DNA of 64,000 nucleotides from Ceratodon purpureus (GCA_014871385.1 CM026426.1:48617042-48681041), one strand, 5' to 3'; counted from the first letter of the stretch, positions 23,280 through 34,877 are shown. Program-made: numbers and translations. The notes: generated by a model from the letters alone, not told the origin.

Positions 23280-24418
23280 ATGGTGACCGTAGCTCTGTAA
23301 ACCATTAACCCTGCAATTCGAGAAGGGAAATCTGCCAAGCAAAAATTGGCAGAAGACTTGATGCGGATGGGGTGTGGGGGTTTGTGAATTCAGCCGTGGA
23401 TTCTTAAGAATGAGGGAATAGTGAGAGAGTTCCTATTTGAAAGTCAGAATTAGTGGAAGAGAACTCTCTGCAGAGAGCCTGGATCGTGGTCCTCAAATAT
23501 GTGGTCAGATGTCTAGTCCTTCAATTGGCAGAGATTGAGTTGGGCCCTCAGGTTGGATAAGTATATAGCAAGGAAGTTCGTGGGAAAGATCAATCTCAAG
23601 GACGGATTTCACGTAGGAGACTATCGGAATCCAAGAGAGAAGCAAGTGTTGGAGTTTCTTGTTTTGATTCTTTATCCAAAGAAGCCAAGCCGGGTAACCG
23701 TAACAATAGGATACACCATTTTTGGAGCAATGTCTGTTAAGAGGGAAGTCAATTGGGAAGTGACCATTCGGGATGTTGTCTTGAAGTTGGTTTCCGGGAT
23801 CGGGAAGAAACTTGCGCCTCTGACCCCCTTCCTGCTCCATTTCTACGCAAGATATAGGTGCCTCAAGGAATTGGAAGAGGAAAAGCTTGGAATTGCCATT
23901 TTGTTTGCTGGAGTACGGAGAAGATTCGAGCCTTACAGCCAAAGTATCAAATGCGAAGACGGAAGCGGATTCGGTGAGTAACAATCAAGGCCAGGAACTG
24001 CTGCGGGATCCAACGTCAACAAGATCATGCTCCAAGTCATGTTCCAAGCAAGCGGATTCATACCAGGCAGTTCTGCTAGTGGCCCGAGCATCCGTTCCCC
24101 GCGAGACAACCACCTCCTCCTTCAACTTTCCAGATTATCCATTTCGGGCAGTCCAAGAAGAGATCCAAGAGCTGCAGAATCACTATGACAAACTGGAGGT
24201 TCTGATCCGAAAGCCTATGCTATGATAGATAACTACGAGCCTAGAAACCTACTCCAGAGGATGGAGGAGTCTACAACGCAGTCCCAACTCAAGGCATAGA
24301 AGGAGCAATTGGAAATCGAGGTGAAGGATTTGACCAGGGTTGTCACGCACATCCGCGATGCTCAGGACGTCGTTAAGTTCCCGGACGTTCGCCAGCGACC
24401 CATGACCTTATGTGACTT
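23280..24418 (+). pseudogene. unknown gene, copy B
   Basis: ATG 23280 (MVTVAL) aligns with the start of copy A, but TAA follows at once. The frame then runs KQKLAEDLMRMGC, WILKNEGIVREFLFE and the best-preserved part 23535-23981 (INLKDGFHVGDYRNPREKQ, MSVKREVNWEVTIRDVVLKL). A frame change leads to EIQELQNHYDKLEVLI and a coiled coil, EIEVKDLTRVVTHIRDAQDV, ending near a run of ten A at 24421. Shared features with copy A are the start, the RE-F motif, the INLKDGF block and the C-terminal coiled coil. Stops include TGA, several TAG, and a stop near 23520 at the same position as a TAA in copy A. Function unknown. Confidence 0.6.
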
Positions 24419-24462
24419 AGAAAAAAAAAATCACTCGAACAGGTTTCACCCTGGAATGAAAC

Positions 24463-24676
24463 CAGATCTTGAACGTGGGGGGTTGCCGGGGGAGGGAGCG
24501 GCCGTTGCCGCAGAGAGGGGGGGGGGGGGGGGGCGTCGGCCGCGACGGGAAGGGGCCGTCGATGGGGACAACTACTTGCCGTCGCCGCGAAGGGGAGAGG
24601 CTTGCTGCACCGCGTGGAGGGGGCCGTCGGCGGCGACGGCCCTCCGCTTGAGTTACGGCCGCGACGGCCGTCCTCC
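24463..24676 (+). promoter_or_regulatory. CpG-dense ACGGCC island upstream of the hAT gene
   Basis: Very GC-rich block with repeated gccgtcg/acggccg words and a run of 17 G (24527-24543). It sits about 260 bases upstream of the transposase ATG with a TATA box between. Two similar blocks (29180-29645 and 32410-32818) sit at matching places before other ORFs. A promoter role is inferred from position. Confidence 0.5.
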
Positions 24677-24718
24677 CTTGATGTTTAGGGTCTATCCCCT
24701 GCCATTTCTTGGGACGGG

Positions 24719-24726
24719 TATAAAAG
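24719..24726 (+). promoter_or_regulatory. TATA box of the hAT transposase
   Basis: tataaaag just downstream of the CpG island and 206 bases before ATG 24932. Sequence and spacing fit a polymerase II core promoter. Confidence 0.5.
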
Positions 24727-24931
24727 ACCCCTCCTGGAAGTTGGCACTACACTTCTGAATTGTACTCCATGTGCTACTAGTTGCACTAACATACATGTGT
24801 ATCTGTTGCATGGTGAACAACAACGTTCAGAAGTGTGTTGAATTGGAGCTTCTTCAGAGGCTCTAGTTGTCTTAAGGACTTGTTCTTCCGATTTTTTGAA
24901 GTTTTTTCTGGGCGATGTATTAAGTGCAGCA

Positions 24932-27182
24932 ATGGCGTCTAGAAGTTACTCACCATGGTATACCGAAGTTCATGTGATCGATGTGAAGAAGAAGAAGAAG
25001 ACTGAGATGGTTCAGTGTATGCTATGCAAGAACACTTTTGCAAAGAGGATTGAGCGGATGCTCAGTCATTTGGGCTATGACAAAGTTCTAGGGGTACAGC
25101 CTAGTGGTGTAGGTCGTTGCACTAATTTGTCACCCGCTATAAAGTCCTTATTCAAGAATTGCGGTGGCAAATTCCCGAACGACTCCAAAATATTCATGTC
25201 GGAGCAGAATAGTTCCGCTGAGACTTGTGGCAATATATCCCCAAGAATGAACACTTCCATGTTCATGGATGTGGACTCATGCGCTAGATCTACCATGGCA
25301 ACTCCAAAGAATGAACCTCTCTTGTTGGGTGAGGGTGTACCTTTCATTTCCACTCTTCCGGGAGAAGGTAGTGGACAGTTTCCTCCATTGAAGGCAAAGA
25401 GGCAATCTACCCTTCAAGAGGGCTTTGACGAGACTCAGAGGCGAGAATGCGACAAAGCTTGGGCCATGTATTTTACGAGAATATTATCCCGTTTAACGTG
25501 GCTCGGAGTGCCTCTTTCAAGGACGCGGTGTTGAAGACGTCCAACATGAAGAGATCATACACACCTCCATCTTTCCACCATCTCCGAACAAATTTACTAA
25601 CCTAAGCAAGGACTGATTTGGAGACTTCCTTGAATGATAGGATTTTTCCCAGTGTTAGGAAGTACGGCGGAACTTTGGCCCTTGATGGATGGACTTCTGT
25701 TAGCCTGGGTCGTGATGGATGTCTGAGACTTCCGAGAATGGTAGCCGGCCGGTCCGGGTAGTGGTAACCAGAGGAGACGAAGGTATCATGTATTGGTGAC
25801 CGGCGGAGGTGGTCGAAGTGCACACCTTAACAGGCGGAGCCGGTTTTAAGCGGTAAAGTCCAGGCAGCGTGACCAAGGTAATACCCAAGGTTCACGATGT
25901 GTTCTGGGAACCGTGGTGACCTGGGTACTTCTAAGTAGTCTAAGGTAGATGGAGAGACAGGGAATATTAGGAGGCAAATAGAAGATGAGCAGACGAGGCA
26001 AAGCAAGGGATACTGATGATCAGACAGTGGTCATACGAAGCAAGGGAAAACAAAGCACATCTTAGTTATGAAGCCGCAGGTTGCAGGAGCTGCAGAGCCT
26101 ACCGGTAGATACAAGAGAAAAGTAGAGACCAAGTAGTCTTAGAACGGTGCCCTAGAAGTCTTCTTCTTTGTGCTCAGTCTTTTACAAAACAAGCTCAAGA
26201 GCCGTGGAAATTCAAGAGAGCGACTACAACGCTATGCTATCCTTTTATACTATCTGAATACTAATATTCCTGTGCTCCTAACTCCCTGTTTACTTCGGTG
26301 ACGATCTTGGAACTCTTAGTTGGCCTCGGTGGCAATCCTTCTAACTGCTAGTTTGTCTTGGTCTGTCTTCCAGTCTGTGCCATGGTACCCGTGAACGGGT
26401 AACAACTTTTGTAAGCAGTCGCCCTCTAATGAATGCAATGCTCGTCTCTCCCCTGGTGAGCTATTCTTGGGAGCTGTTGACACGAGTGGGAAAGGGAAGG
26501 ACGCCGTCTACGTAGCGACCGTCATTGAGAAGTTTATCCAACAAGTTGGAGACCAGAACATCATTTAAGTATGCTATGATAATGCTCCGATGATGCTTAA
26601 TGCCGGAAAGTTGGTCAAATCACTCTATCCATCCATATTCGTCCAAGGATGTGCTGCCCATGCGATGGACCTTTTGTTGGAGGACTGGAGTAAGATGAAG
26701 TGGGTCAAGGAGCTTTTAGATCGGGCTAAGAACTTGGTTAAGTTCATAAAGATAAGGCAAATGCCACTTTCGGTATTTCGAAAACACAAGGCAAAACTTA
26801 GCTTGCTGATGCCTGGTGAGACTTGGTTTGCATCGCACTATATTATGATTTCGCGTCTACTGAAGATTCAAGGAGCATTGGAGCAGAGCGTTGTGGATCC
26901 TGACTGGAGAAACTACGAAATGAAGAAGACCTTATGTGCGCAAAGATCTCACGCGATGTCAAGAGGGTTGTCTTGGATGACGATTTCTGGGAGCAATGTA
27001 CAAACTTCAAGTGGATGACGTGTCCTGTTGTATACGCCCTACGAGAGTTTGATGGAAAGGAATCAGCATTGGGTAAAGCGTACGTCGTTCTCTGCAACCT
27101 TGACAAGCATGTTCTCTCTTTATGCCTCAAGCCCTTCAAACTAGACCCTGACAATGCTGATAGTGGTCTTCAGCTTCTCTAG
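24932..27182 (+). pseudogene. hAT-superfamily transposase (BED finger, DUF659 type), split and truncated
   Basis: From ATG 24932 (MASRSYSPWYTEVHV) a BED-type finger reads VQCMLCKNTFAKRIERMLSH. Then come the family motifs ECDKAWAMYF, LNDRIFPSVRKYGGTLALDG and, after a 707-bp solo LTR insertion (25698-26404), VDTSGKGKDAVYVATVIEKF, YDNAPMMLNAGKLV, YPSIFVQGCAAHAMDLLLED and MPGETWFASHYIMISRLLKI. These are the catalytic core and CxxH region of plant hAT transposases. Frameshifts near 25480, 26455 and 26930 and at least two stops break it. The C-terminal dimerisation region is missing; the match ends near 27150, where the convergent minus-strand pseudogene ends. Confidence 0.85.
25698..26404. mobile_element. 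solo LTR inserted in the hAT transposase
   Basis: A 707-bp insert with TGTTAGCC..GGGTAACA ends (TGTTA/TAACA inverted repeat). It is flanked by acttc (25693-25697) and acttt (26405-26409), a 5-bp target duplication with one mismatch. Removing the insert and one flank restores the transposase frame across the site. It has no coding capacity and is unlike the 7.2-kb LTR, so it belongs to another LTR family. It formed by recombination between two LTRs. Confidence 0.85.
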
Positions 27183-28912
27183 TTCCGTACGAGCCTCGAC
27201 TCTTTCCCTTCTAGCCACCTTTAAATCCCGTAAAAGAATGTCTACTTCTCGTGAATCATCGATTGGCCCCTTTCCTCTGTCCTCATGTTTTGGTGTTTTT
27301 TGGCTAGAGCCAATGTCCAATGGAACTGGACCAGATGTCCTTTTAGACTTCTGAGACGCCATCCCTTGTGTGGCCCCATCTCCACTTTTATTTGAGAATT
27401 AAGAAAGGCCGAGGTCATCGGAATCCTCATCATCGCTCAGTACTTCCATGACACGATCCTTTTCTTCCACCTTCACCGCTTCCTTCTTCACCTTAGGCCT
27501 CTCTTCTTCTATTTTTCTTTTCTCTTTATCTTTCGGGTGCTACTTCTCGCACTCTTCCAATTGTACACTCCAATTCTTCTTCACCTTGTCCAACCTTTCT
27601 GTCAGTTTCTCGATTATCTGCGTTGTCTCCATTAATTCCTTACTCAGCGCCACGTTCTCTTCGCCTAATTGTACACGGTCTTCCAGAAGAGGCTTAATGG
27701 AAGATACCAAAGTCTCAAAGCCGAGGGCACCGAGTATCATGCCCGGAGTGATACTTTCAAATGCATGAGCCATGTTTAGAAGATTTGGTGCCATAGCGCC
27801 AAATATGGAAGCCTTTTCTTTCAAGGTTTGTGCAGTCTTCAACACGTTATGAATTTGTTGCACTTCCTCCGTGGTTTTTCCTGCATCGCCTCCCTCACTG
27901 GTATTCTCTAAGCCCCCACGCCATTCATCTGAGCACACCTCTCTCTAAAATTTAGTAACTCCTTCAATGATTCGTTGTTCGACATCGACTTCATCATCCC
28001 CATAATGTTTGAAATGGAATGAACTGCATCCTTTGGACTATCGTCTTCAGTAGGCAATTGTACAATTGCCAAGGAACTCGGACCATCGTCCACTGAACAT
28101 GGGTCGGACCATCTAGCTGCCGCAGCCTTAAGATGTGTCGAACAGTCATTGTCCACCTCAACTTCCACCTCATCTACGACTGCCTTGCCCTTTGTATCAT
28201 TGGAAGATTTCATTGTGATTCCCAAGTCTGCTCTAGGAATAACAGAGACACTGGTTTCCGTGGCAGTAGGAAACATCGTTGCGATCACAATGGCAATGGC
28301 AACGGGCTTCCTTTCCACTAGACGGTGTGAAATTTCATTCTCTAAATTCCGGACTTCATTCTTCGGGAAACTCTTCAAAGGTGGCCAATGCCCCGTTCTG
28401 AACTCCGCTACGACATTCTTTGCTTGCAAAGAATCGATCAAATATAAATCCGGAATATCTCTTACCATCCATCCAATTTGCAGCGGCCTGTCTTTCGTAG
28501 TGGGGTACGTACACCAACTAACCGACCGCTTCAATATTAGCTCGGCATATACCGTCCTCAAAAAGGTATTATTGAAATGGCCTTTGGTAGGCTTACGATG
28601 CCCAAACAAAGTAGTCCAGACCTCATATGCGCGATGCAAGAAATGATCATCCGTGTATGACCACGGCTTGCAGCTAAAACTCCGTGTGTTCAAATCGTGT
28701 TGTTCTCGGGGCCATAACTTATCAATGTGATACATCTTCACAAACGTCTTGCACCCCTTCTGCGTCCAGTACATGTCCCCCACGGATTCCCAACCTTCTT
28801 CCGCTACGATGTTTTTGTTGTCTAAGATATCCCATGAAAAGTTGTCGCATGCTCCCTTCCGCCTATTCCTCTTCCCGGTTCCTCCAATCTCATCATGTTG
28901 CAGATCCGCCAT
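27141..28912 (-). pseudogene. unknown minus-strand gene with coiled-coil C-terminus
   Basis: A 334-codon frame starts at 28912 (MADLQHDEIGGTGKRNRRKG), with Trp-rich blocks such as EEGWESVGDMYWTQKGCKTF and SYTDDHFLHRAYEVWTTLFG. A frameshift near 27920 leads into EEVQQIHNVLKTAQTLKEKA and a coiled coil. A TAG near 27537 and a TAA near 27400 are read through in the same frame to QKSKRTSGPVPLDIG and a final Arg/Glu-rich helix ending at 27141. Full length would be about 590 codons. A CpG island lies upstream (29180-29645). No family is recognised; the context suggests a mobile-element protein. Confidence 0.6.
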
Positions 28913-29154
28913 AGTAACCTCGTTTTAAACAAAACAAGTTTTAGAGAAAACATTTGTTTTAAAGAAAACAAGGAGTTGATAACTGACGGTATACAAAATA
29001 AACAAATACAGAAAATTCAAAAAATCCCCCCCACAATAAAAATGGATCCCCATCTCCTCACCCCCTAGGCCCAACAAGCTCCCAAGTAAACTAGAAAACT
29101 GTAGCAAGCACAGGGGGACTATTGAGGAAGGTGAAGTGAGGAAGAGGGAGACAT

Positions 29155-29176
29155 CAGTCGCCATATATGGCGACTG
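29155..29176. other. perfect 22-base palindrome between CpG island and ORF
   Basis: cagtcgccata followed by its exact complement. It lies between the CpG island and the start of the minus-strand gene at 28912. The AT core (catatatg) occupies the place where the other two islands have TATA boxes, so it may be a core promoter or a dimeric binding site. Confidence 0.5.
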
Positions 29177-29179
29177 CCC

Positions 29180-29682
29180 CCAACCCTACGGCCGTCGGCC
29201 CCCGACCTTGCGGCCGCAGCCAATGATTGTCGTCCCAAACCTGATGATGGCCGTTGAAGGCCGTCGGGTTGAGGGACATGGAAACGGCCGTGGAGGTCCG
29301 TGCCTCCGCGGTCGTGTGATCGGGCCGTCTCCTCGGTGACGGCCATCGGATGGCGGCCGTCGCTGAGGGGACGGCCGCAGAGACGGCTCTCCATGGGGCG
29401 GCCAGCGGCCGTCCGATCGTAGCCGTCTCCGCGGCCGTCGTCGTCCAATGGCGGCCGTCCTCGCGAAGACGGCCCGCGGCCGTCCGATCGGGGCCGTCTC
29501 CACGGCGACGGCCGTTTGATCACGGCCGTGGGCAACGGGGCCGTCTCCGCGGACGGCCCCTCGCGGAGACGGCCGACGGCCGCGACCTCGCTCGCATTGT
29601 GTGGACGGCTGCAGGAACGAGGCCGTCGCGGCCGCGGAAAATTCTCCCCCCCCCCCCCCCCCCCCCCCCCCCCCTTTTTTTT
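29180..29682 (-). promoter_or_regulatory. CpG-dense CGGCCGTC island with C29/T8 tail
   Basis: About 460 bases of repeated cggccgtc, acggccgt and gacggccg words, then 29 C (29646-29674) and 8 T. It lies 270 bases upstream of the minus-strand ORF. Reading frames through it on both strands are artefacts of the repeated words. Its CpG density contrasts with the AT-rich DNA on its right. Confidence 0.5.
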
Positions 29683-32230
29683 AAATCTTTGAAAAATTAA
29701 ATAATGCTACAACTTCCCACCACATATTCAACAAAAATTGTTTATGTCTTCGACCAATTAAAATCAGAATAGTAGTTAATGTTAACATGAATTTAAAGAC
29801 TTCATGGTATGGAAACCGTCGAATTTCTTCAATGAGTCATTATTCCGTACACTCCCACCGGCTTAATGAATGTGTCATTTATTGGAATCATTCATTTGGT
29901 TATTTTTTTTTCTTATATTTCTAACAGTCTATTATCCCACTCCATAACTTCTCCGCTAAAATCCAACCCACTTAAACTCGTTTTAGAATTTTTAATCTTA
30001 ATAGTCCTCCATCTTCATATTCCCCGCTTTGATTCGTTTTTGTTATAAAAAAAAAATTACTTCTACTTCTCTTTCACTATACCGCTTCATCTTCTCAATT
30101 TAATTCGGGTTACCTTCTTTTTCTGTATTTTTAACGTTCCTTTATCTATACACTTTCCACTCACAAACTCGTTTTTCATTTCGTTATTCTTTATATTCCT
30201 CTATGTTTTTTCTCCTCTATTTTATGTTTTTTTTTTATATGTGTAATTCTACTACTCTACCACTGTAACCCTTGAAGTTTCTAAAATGTCAATGTTGATT
30301 TCCTTTCTTTTCTTTCATTTCGAACGTTCCTATTTCAATTTATTTCCTCCATGACCCATGTTTAATTATATTTTACTAATTTCAGCACTCTTCCACCATA
30401 TCCATTCTCCATGTATTGAAATTCCTTAGATCTTAAATATATATTTATATTTGGTTCTTTCACATGCTCTTCCATCATTCGAGCTTGTTTTTTCTTGTTT
30501 CTTTTTCCTTCCTTTACCCATTCCACTACTCTTTTATCTTGATTTTAATTTTTTTTAAGGTGATATTCATCCCCCTCTATACGTTCATGGCCTTTCAAAC
30601 ATTTTATTATCATTATATTTAAATCCGTTCATTGTTTCATTGTAAACCTCTACTTCTGCCACTCTTTCAATATACTCCTTTAGTTACCTATAAAATTCTA
30701 ACCCTCAAGCAACCACTCTTTATTTTGGTATTTCAACATTCCTTTATAATTTGTTGCACTCCTCCATTTGTTAAATTTTATACTTCCAATTGCACCACTC
30801 TATTACCCTACTCCTTTAGTTTTTATTGATTATCATACCCCTCTTTCATATATGTATTTTGAACTTCTATGTATCACTACATCATGGCCGTCGTCTGTTT
30901 ATTTTAATAATTGTAATTTCGCTAATTTCCCTCTCTACCTCTATTTTTCTCTTATAATATTTCGATGGTTCCCTCATTTGTTTGCTTATGAATATACTTC
31001 TACTTCACAGTCTCCCCCATTGTAGCGAAATGTACTTTTTTAATATTACTCTCGTTGTTGTTATAGTTCTTAAATTGATATCGATCCTCAACCTTCTTAT
31101 TCCCTCTTTTGTTGATTCACATATGTACTTAAAATTTCGAAACAATACCACCCCACCAAACAATTTTCATCAATATTCTTACTATCTTAATAATATATTT
31201 ATTCTTAAAACTATCCTCTATCACTAAACGTTCTTGTGTAATTATTTCATTTTCATACCTGTAGTTCCAAGTATTTCACATTGTACCTCTTTGATCTATC
31301 CTTGGTACACTATATGTCTCTCTGACTTCTCGTATTTGTTTAATTTTCTCATTGTGTACTAGTGTGTGATTATTCTTGTACGTATATACTATACAAGTTG
31401 TACTCCAATTTTATCTTTCCATTTTCCTCTAGTGTATATGTAAAAACATGTCTTCCAACAATGTATGTCTATTTTTATTTTTTTTCTCATATAACTCTAA
31501 ACTGGGCGTGAGAAATTAAAACTGGTTATAAAAACTATGATTTGAATTTTATTCCATCCCAAATTTCCATTATTCCAAGACAATTAAATGTTTATTTATT
31601 TATTTATTTTTTATCTCCCTTTTATCTCTTAATCTAAATTACTATTTATGTTTTTTTAATTTTATCAAAATACTAAAGTATGGGAGTATGTAAAATAAAA
31701 GAAACAAAAGTGCAAGAAAACATTCCATAAAAATTAGAGTACAAGAACCTATATATAAATTTTAAATGTGTAGCACTGATTGAGAATAAGCTTTAAATAT
31801 TTTTTTCTTTTAGATTTACGAAAACGGTAAAATATAAATGCAAAACTCTTAACTATGTAAACATAGTATGCACCGCAAGAAAAATAAGTGTGTACATGAA
31901 TTTATGTGGTGAATTACTTTTAATGCATTTGACCTCGAGGTTCCTTTTTTCATTTTGTCATTGGCATTCACTCTTCTAATTAGTTATTATAAAATGTTGA
32001 TTTATTACCATATTCTAAAACATGAATACGTGTGTTTCTTTATAGGAATGTCGCTACAAAATATTCTAGTATACCCACAATCTTTACATTCAATAGAATA
32101 TATTCTTCTTCATAAACGTGTTCACATTATTTGTAAATCCTAGGGGTTTATCAACCCCCAAAGAACCAAAATATCTCATAGTTGATTAGATACCAATTCT
32201 AAACTTTGACCCCACCTCCCTGATCACAGG
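29683..32230. other. long AT-rich spacer
   Basis: About 2.5 kb of T-rich plus strand with scattered ttcc/ccact words, perhaps a very degenerate T/C-rich satellite. No ORF of substance and no RNA gene seen. Confidence 0.7.
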
Positions 32231-32409
32231 ATCTTCAAGACATTCCCCATAATATCCGGGATATGTCTGAATTTTCCTTTTTAGGGCTGATACTTTGTCC
32301 AAACAATCCTAGGTCGGTTTGTTTGGAACAAGGAGGGGGGAGAGTAGGCGAGGAGATTAGGGGAGGAGAGGAGAGAAAACCCAAGGGGAGGGGAGTTCCT
32401 TGAAGTCCC

Positions 32410-32818
32410 CCCCTCCCCACGGCCGTCGGATCTTCTCCACCGGGAGATCCTACGGCTGCGGCCGACGCCCCCCGATGGCGGGGTTGGCCACGGCCGACCA
32501 CGCGGTTTTAATGCCCCGACCGTGGGGTCAGCCACGGCCGTCCCCGCGGTACCAGCCCCTCGCCTCGGGGTCAGCCGCGGCTGTCTCCGCGGTCAGCCCC
32601 AGTTGTCAACGCGGATGGCCTTGGCCGACCACGCGGATGGTCGTCCGCATGGTCGGTCGTCCCGACCGCAGGGCGGCGGTTCGCCGCCGCACCCGCGGGG
32701 GATCGGTCGCGACCGTGCTCCTCAACGGCCACGACCGGTCCTGCGAGGGACCACTTACGGCCGTTGGATTCTCCATCGGCCGAGATCCAACGGCCCTTGG
32801 AGGCCCGCCGTTTGACCT
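32410..32818 (+). promoter_or_regulatory. CpG-dense ACGGCCGT island upstream of a plus-strand ORF
   Basis: GC-rich block opening acggccgtcgg, with many ggtc/gacc/cggcc words, ending about 380 bases before ATG 33196. A cataaaag box follows. It is the third member of the island set. Confidence 0.5.
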
Positions 32819-32845
32819 AAGTGGCCGTCTAAGGGTTCAAGCCAG

Positions 32846-32853
32846 CATAAAAG
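32846..32853 (+). promoter_or_regulatory. TATA-like box after the CpG island
   Basis: cataaaag followed by gcgggccctcc. The hAT promoter has tataaaag followed by acccctcc in the same setting. Confidence 0.4.
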
Positions 32854-33944
32854 GCGGGCCCTCCATTAGTTTTTTTCACTTGGGTGCTCGTGGTACATGT
32901 GCTAGATTTACTTCAGCTCAGTTGCGTTCCTCCAAGCTTTTTCTACTTCCCCACGGGTTATCGTGAGATTGTGTTCAGGGTTATCAGCACCATTTGTTGG
33001 TTATTATGAAACCAACAAACTAGTGCTTCATACCTACGGTTTTTTGGCAGGAGTTCGGGGTTTTGTTTTGTTTTTTATGCATTAGACTCATACAATTCTA
33101 ATCATATTTTTTACAGTGGAGAGAAGTTACAGTTGTTGTTACAAGGTTGGTTCAGTACACGGTTCTTACAGGTACTTGCTTACGCGATTTGAGCCATGCC
33201 TCGTAACACTCGAGGAGGATCGTCGACTCCAAAAAGAAACACGACCTGGATCCATACGCTACGAATGATCTTGATTGTGTAGCAGAGTTTGGATGGGAAC
33301 ACGAACTATCACCTTGGAGGATGACTACTTCAGGGATTATGTGAAGATGAAGCACCTCCTAAAGTTGGTCTCAGTACATCTATGTTCCAAGGATGTGGAG
33401 AAACAGGCAAAACGGGGTGAGATCACGATCGAGAAATGTGGAAGGGATCATTTCACTATTAGATATAACGTGATATTCGAATCAGCAAAAATCCAAAACT
33501 CCCGACCCCTAATTACTTTGTATTCGAATATGGCAATGGTGTGGGCGGAGATATTCTTACACAAGAGGGTCGATTGGCGCACAACCTTATGCCTAAAGAC
33601 AGATAGAATGAACAGAGAACACATGGATGTTGACACTGCGTGGATTGGACGTAGCGATTGTCCTCCACTTCATATTTCAAACCTTTGAAGTCCACCAGCA
33701 CAAGATGCTGGAATACAAAATCTAGCTATCAAATATAATGTCAAAGAAGAGTAGAGACGTCGTTCAAGCGACAATAATGATGACAACTATCGAGGACGTC
33801 GCTCAAACAAAAATCCGAGGGATCGAGGTGGTCATCGTGGCAGAGAGTTATCACGTACCAACCATCAGGAGTATGGACAATATTTTGCCCACTCGAACAC
33901 GTCATTGCGACTCCAACAAGCTTTTCCGACATCGGAATTGCCAA

Positions 33945-34356
33945 GGACTCTCGCCACGAGTCCCGAGTCCCGTCGCGAGTCTCGGCGCGGGAGGGACAGG
34001 GAGTCCCGTTGCGAGTCCCGGCGCCAGAGGGACAGGGAGAGTCCGTCCGCGAGTCCCGAGTCGGGACGCGAGCAGGGACAGGGACAAGACTGCGGACTTA
34101 GAGAAGTGAAGAAGAAGAAGTCTGCAGGGACGTCCGCGAGTCCCTAGTCCTGGCGTGAGAGGGAGAAAGTTCCGGGAGTCTAAGTGTTGAGTCAAGAGTG
34201 CACCAAGTCCCGGGTGGTCGAGGTAGCATTCCGGAGTGTAGGGGTGGGAGAATATTTTGGCCAAGTGCAGAATGACCAAGTGCCGAAGGAAGGAAGGGAG
34301 AGGGGGGAACCCGGGTGTGTGGGGGAGGAAGGGAGGTAACAAATTGTTGGGACGGG
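33945..34356 (-). repeat. probable rDNA intergenic-spacer fragment
   Basis: GC-rich sequence with recurring gagtcccg, gggacaggga and ggcgcgag words, lying immediately downstream of the 25S 3' end on the minus strand. That is where the 3' external spacer and IGS subrepeats belong. Spacers evolve fast, so the assignment rests on position. Confidence 0.45.
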
Positions 34357-34742
34357 GAGGCCGAATCTCAGTGGATTGTAGCAGCAAGGCTACTCTAGCA
34401 CTTACAATACCTCGTCCCATATTTAAGTTGTCTGCAAAGAATTCATCTCCCCGATCGTCTGAAATTGTAATGCAAAGCGCCCGGGCCGGCATGTTCCGCC
34501 GGCACGAGGAGCTCTCGACACATGCTTCTGGGGGCGCACGAGCGCCTCTACTAGTAGTTGGGTAACAACCGGGGAGGTAGAAAGCGCCACTTCTAGCATG
34601 GATTCTGACTTAGTGGCGTTCAGTCATAATCCTACACATGGTAACTTCGCGTCACTGGCTTTTCAACGAAACGCAATGACCAATTATGTGAATCAACGGT
34701 TCCTCTCGTACTAAGTTGAATTACTATTGCGGCACCGAGCAT

Positions 34743-34790
<48 letters not shown>

Positions 34791-34832
34791 CTTCCCTATT
34801 GGTGAGTGAACAATCCAACACTTGGTGAATTC

Positions 34833-34877
<45 letters not shown>

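Noticed and set aside
7242-24418. Alternative genetic code with TAG/TAA as Gln
   Set aside because: Many stops fit Gln, as in some ulvophyte algae. But TGA and Trp-to-TAG cases also occur, and the ~1230-codon gene at 59-64 kb uses only CAG/CAA for Gln. Methylation-type decay explains all of it.
29119-29700. 138-codon and 116-codon frames in the CpG island
   Set aside because: Arg/Gly/Pro-rich frames from repeated cggccgtc words; open on both strands, no protein character.
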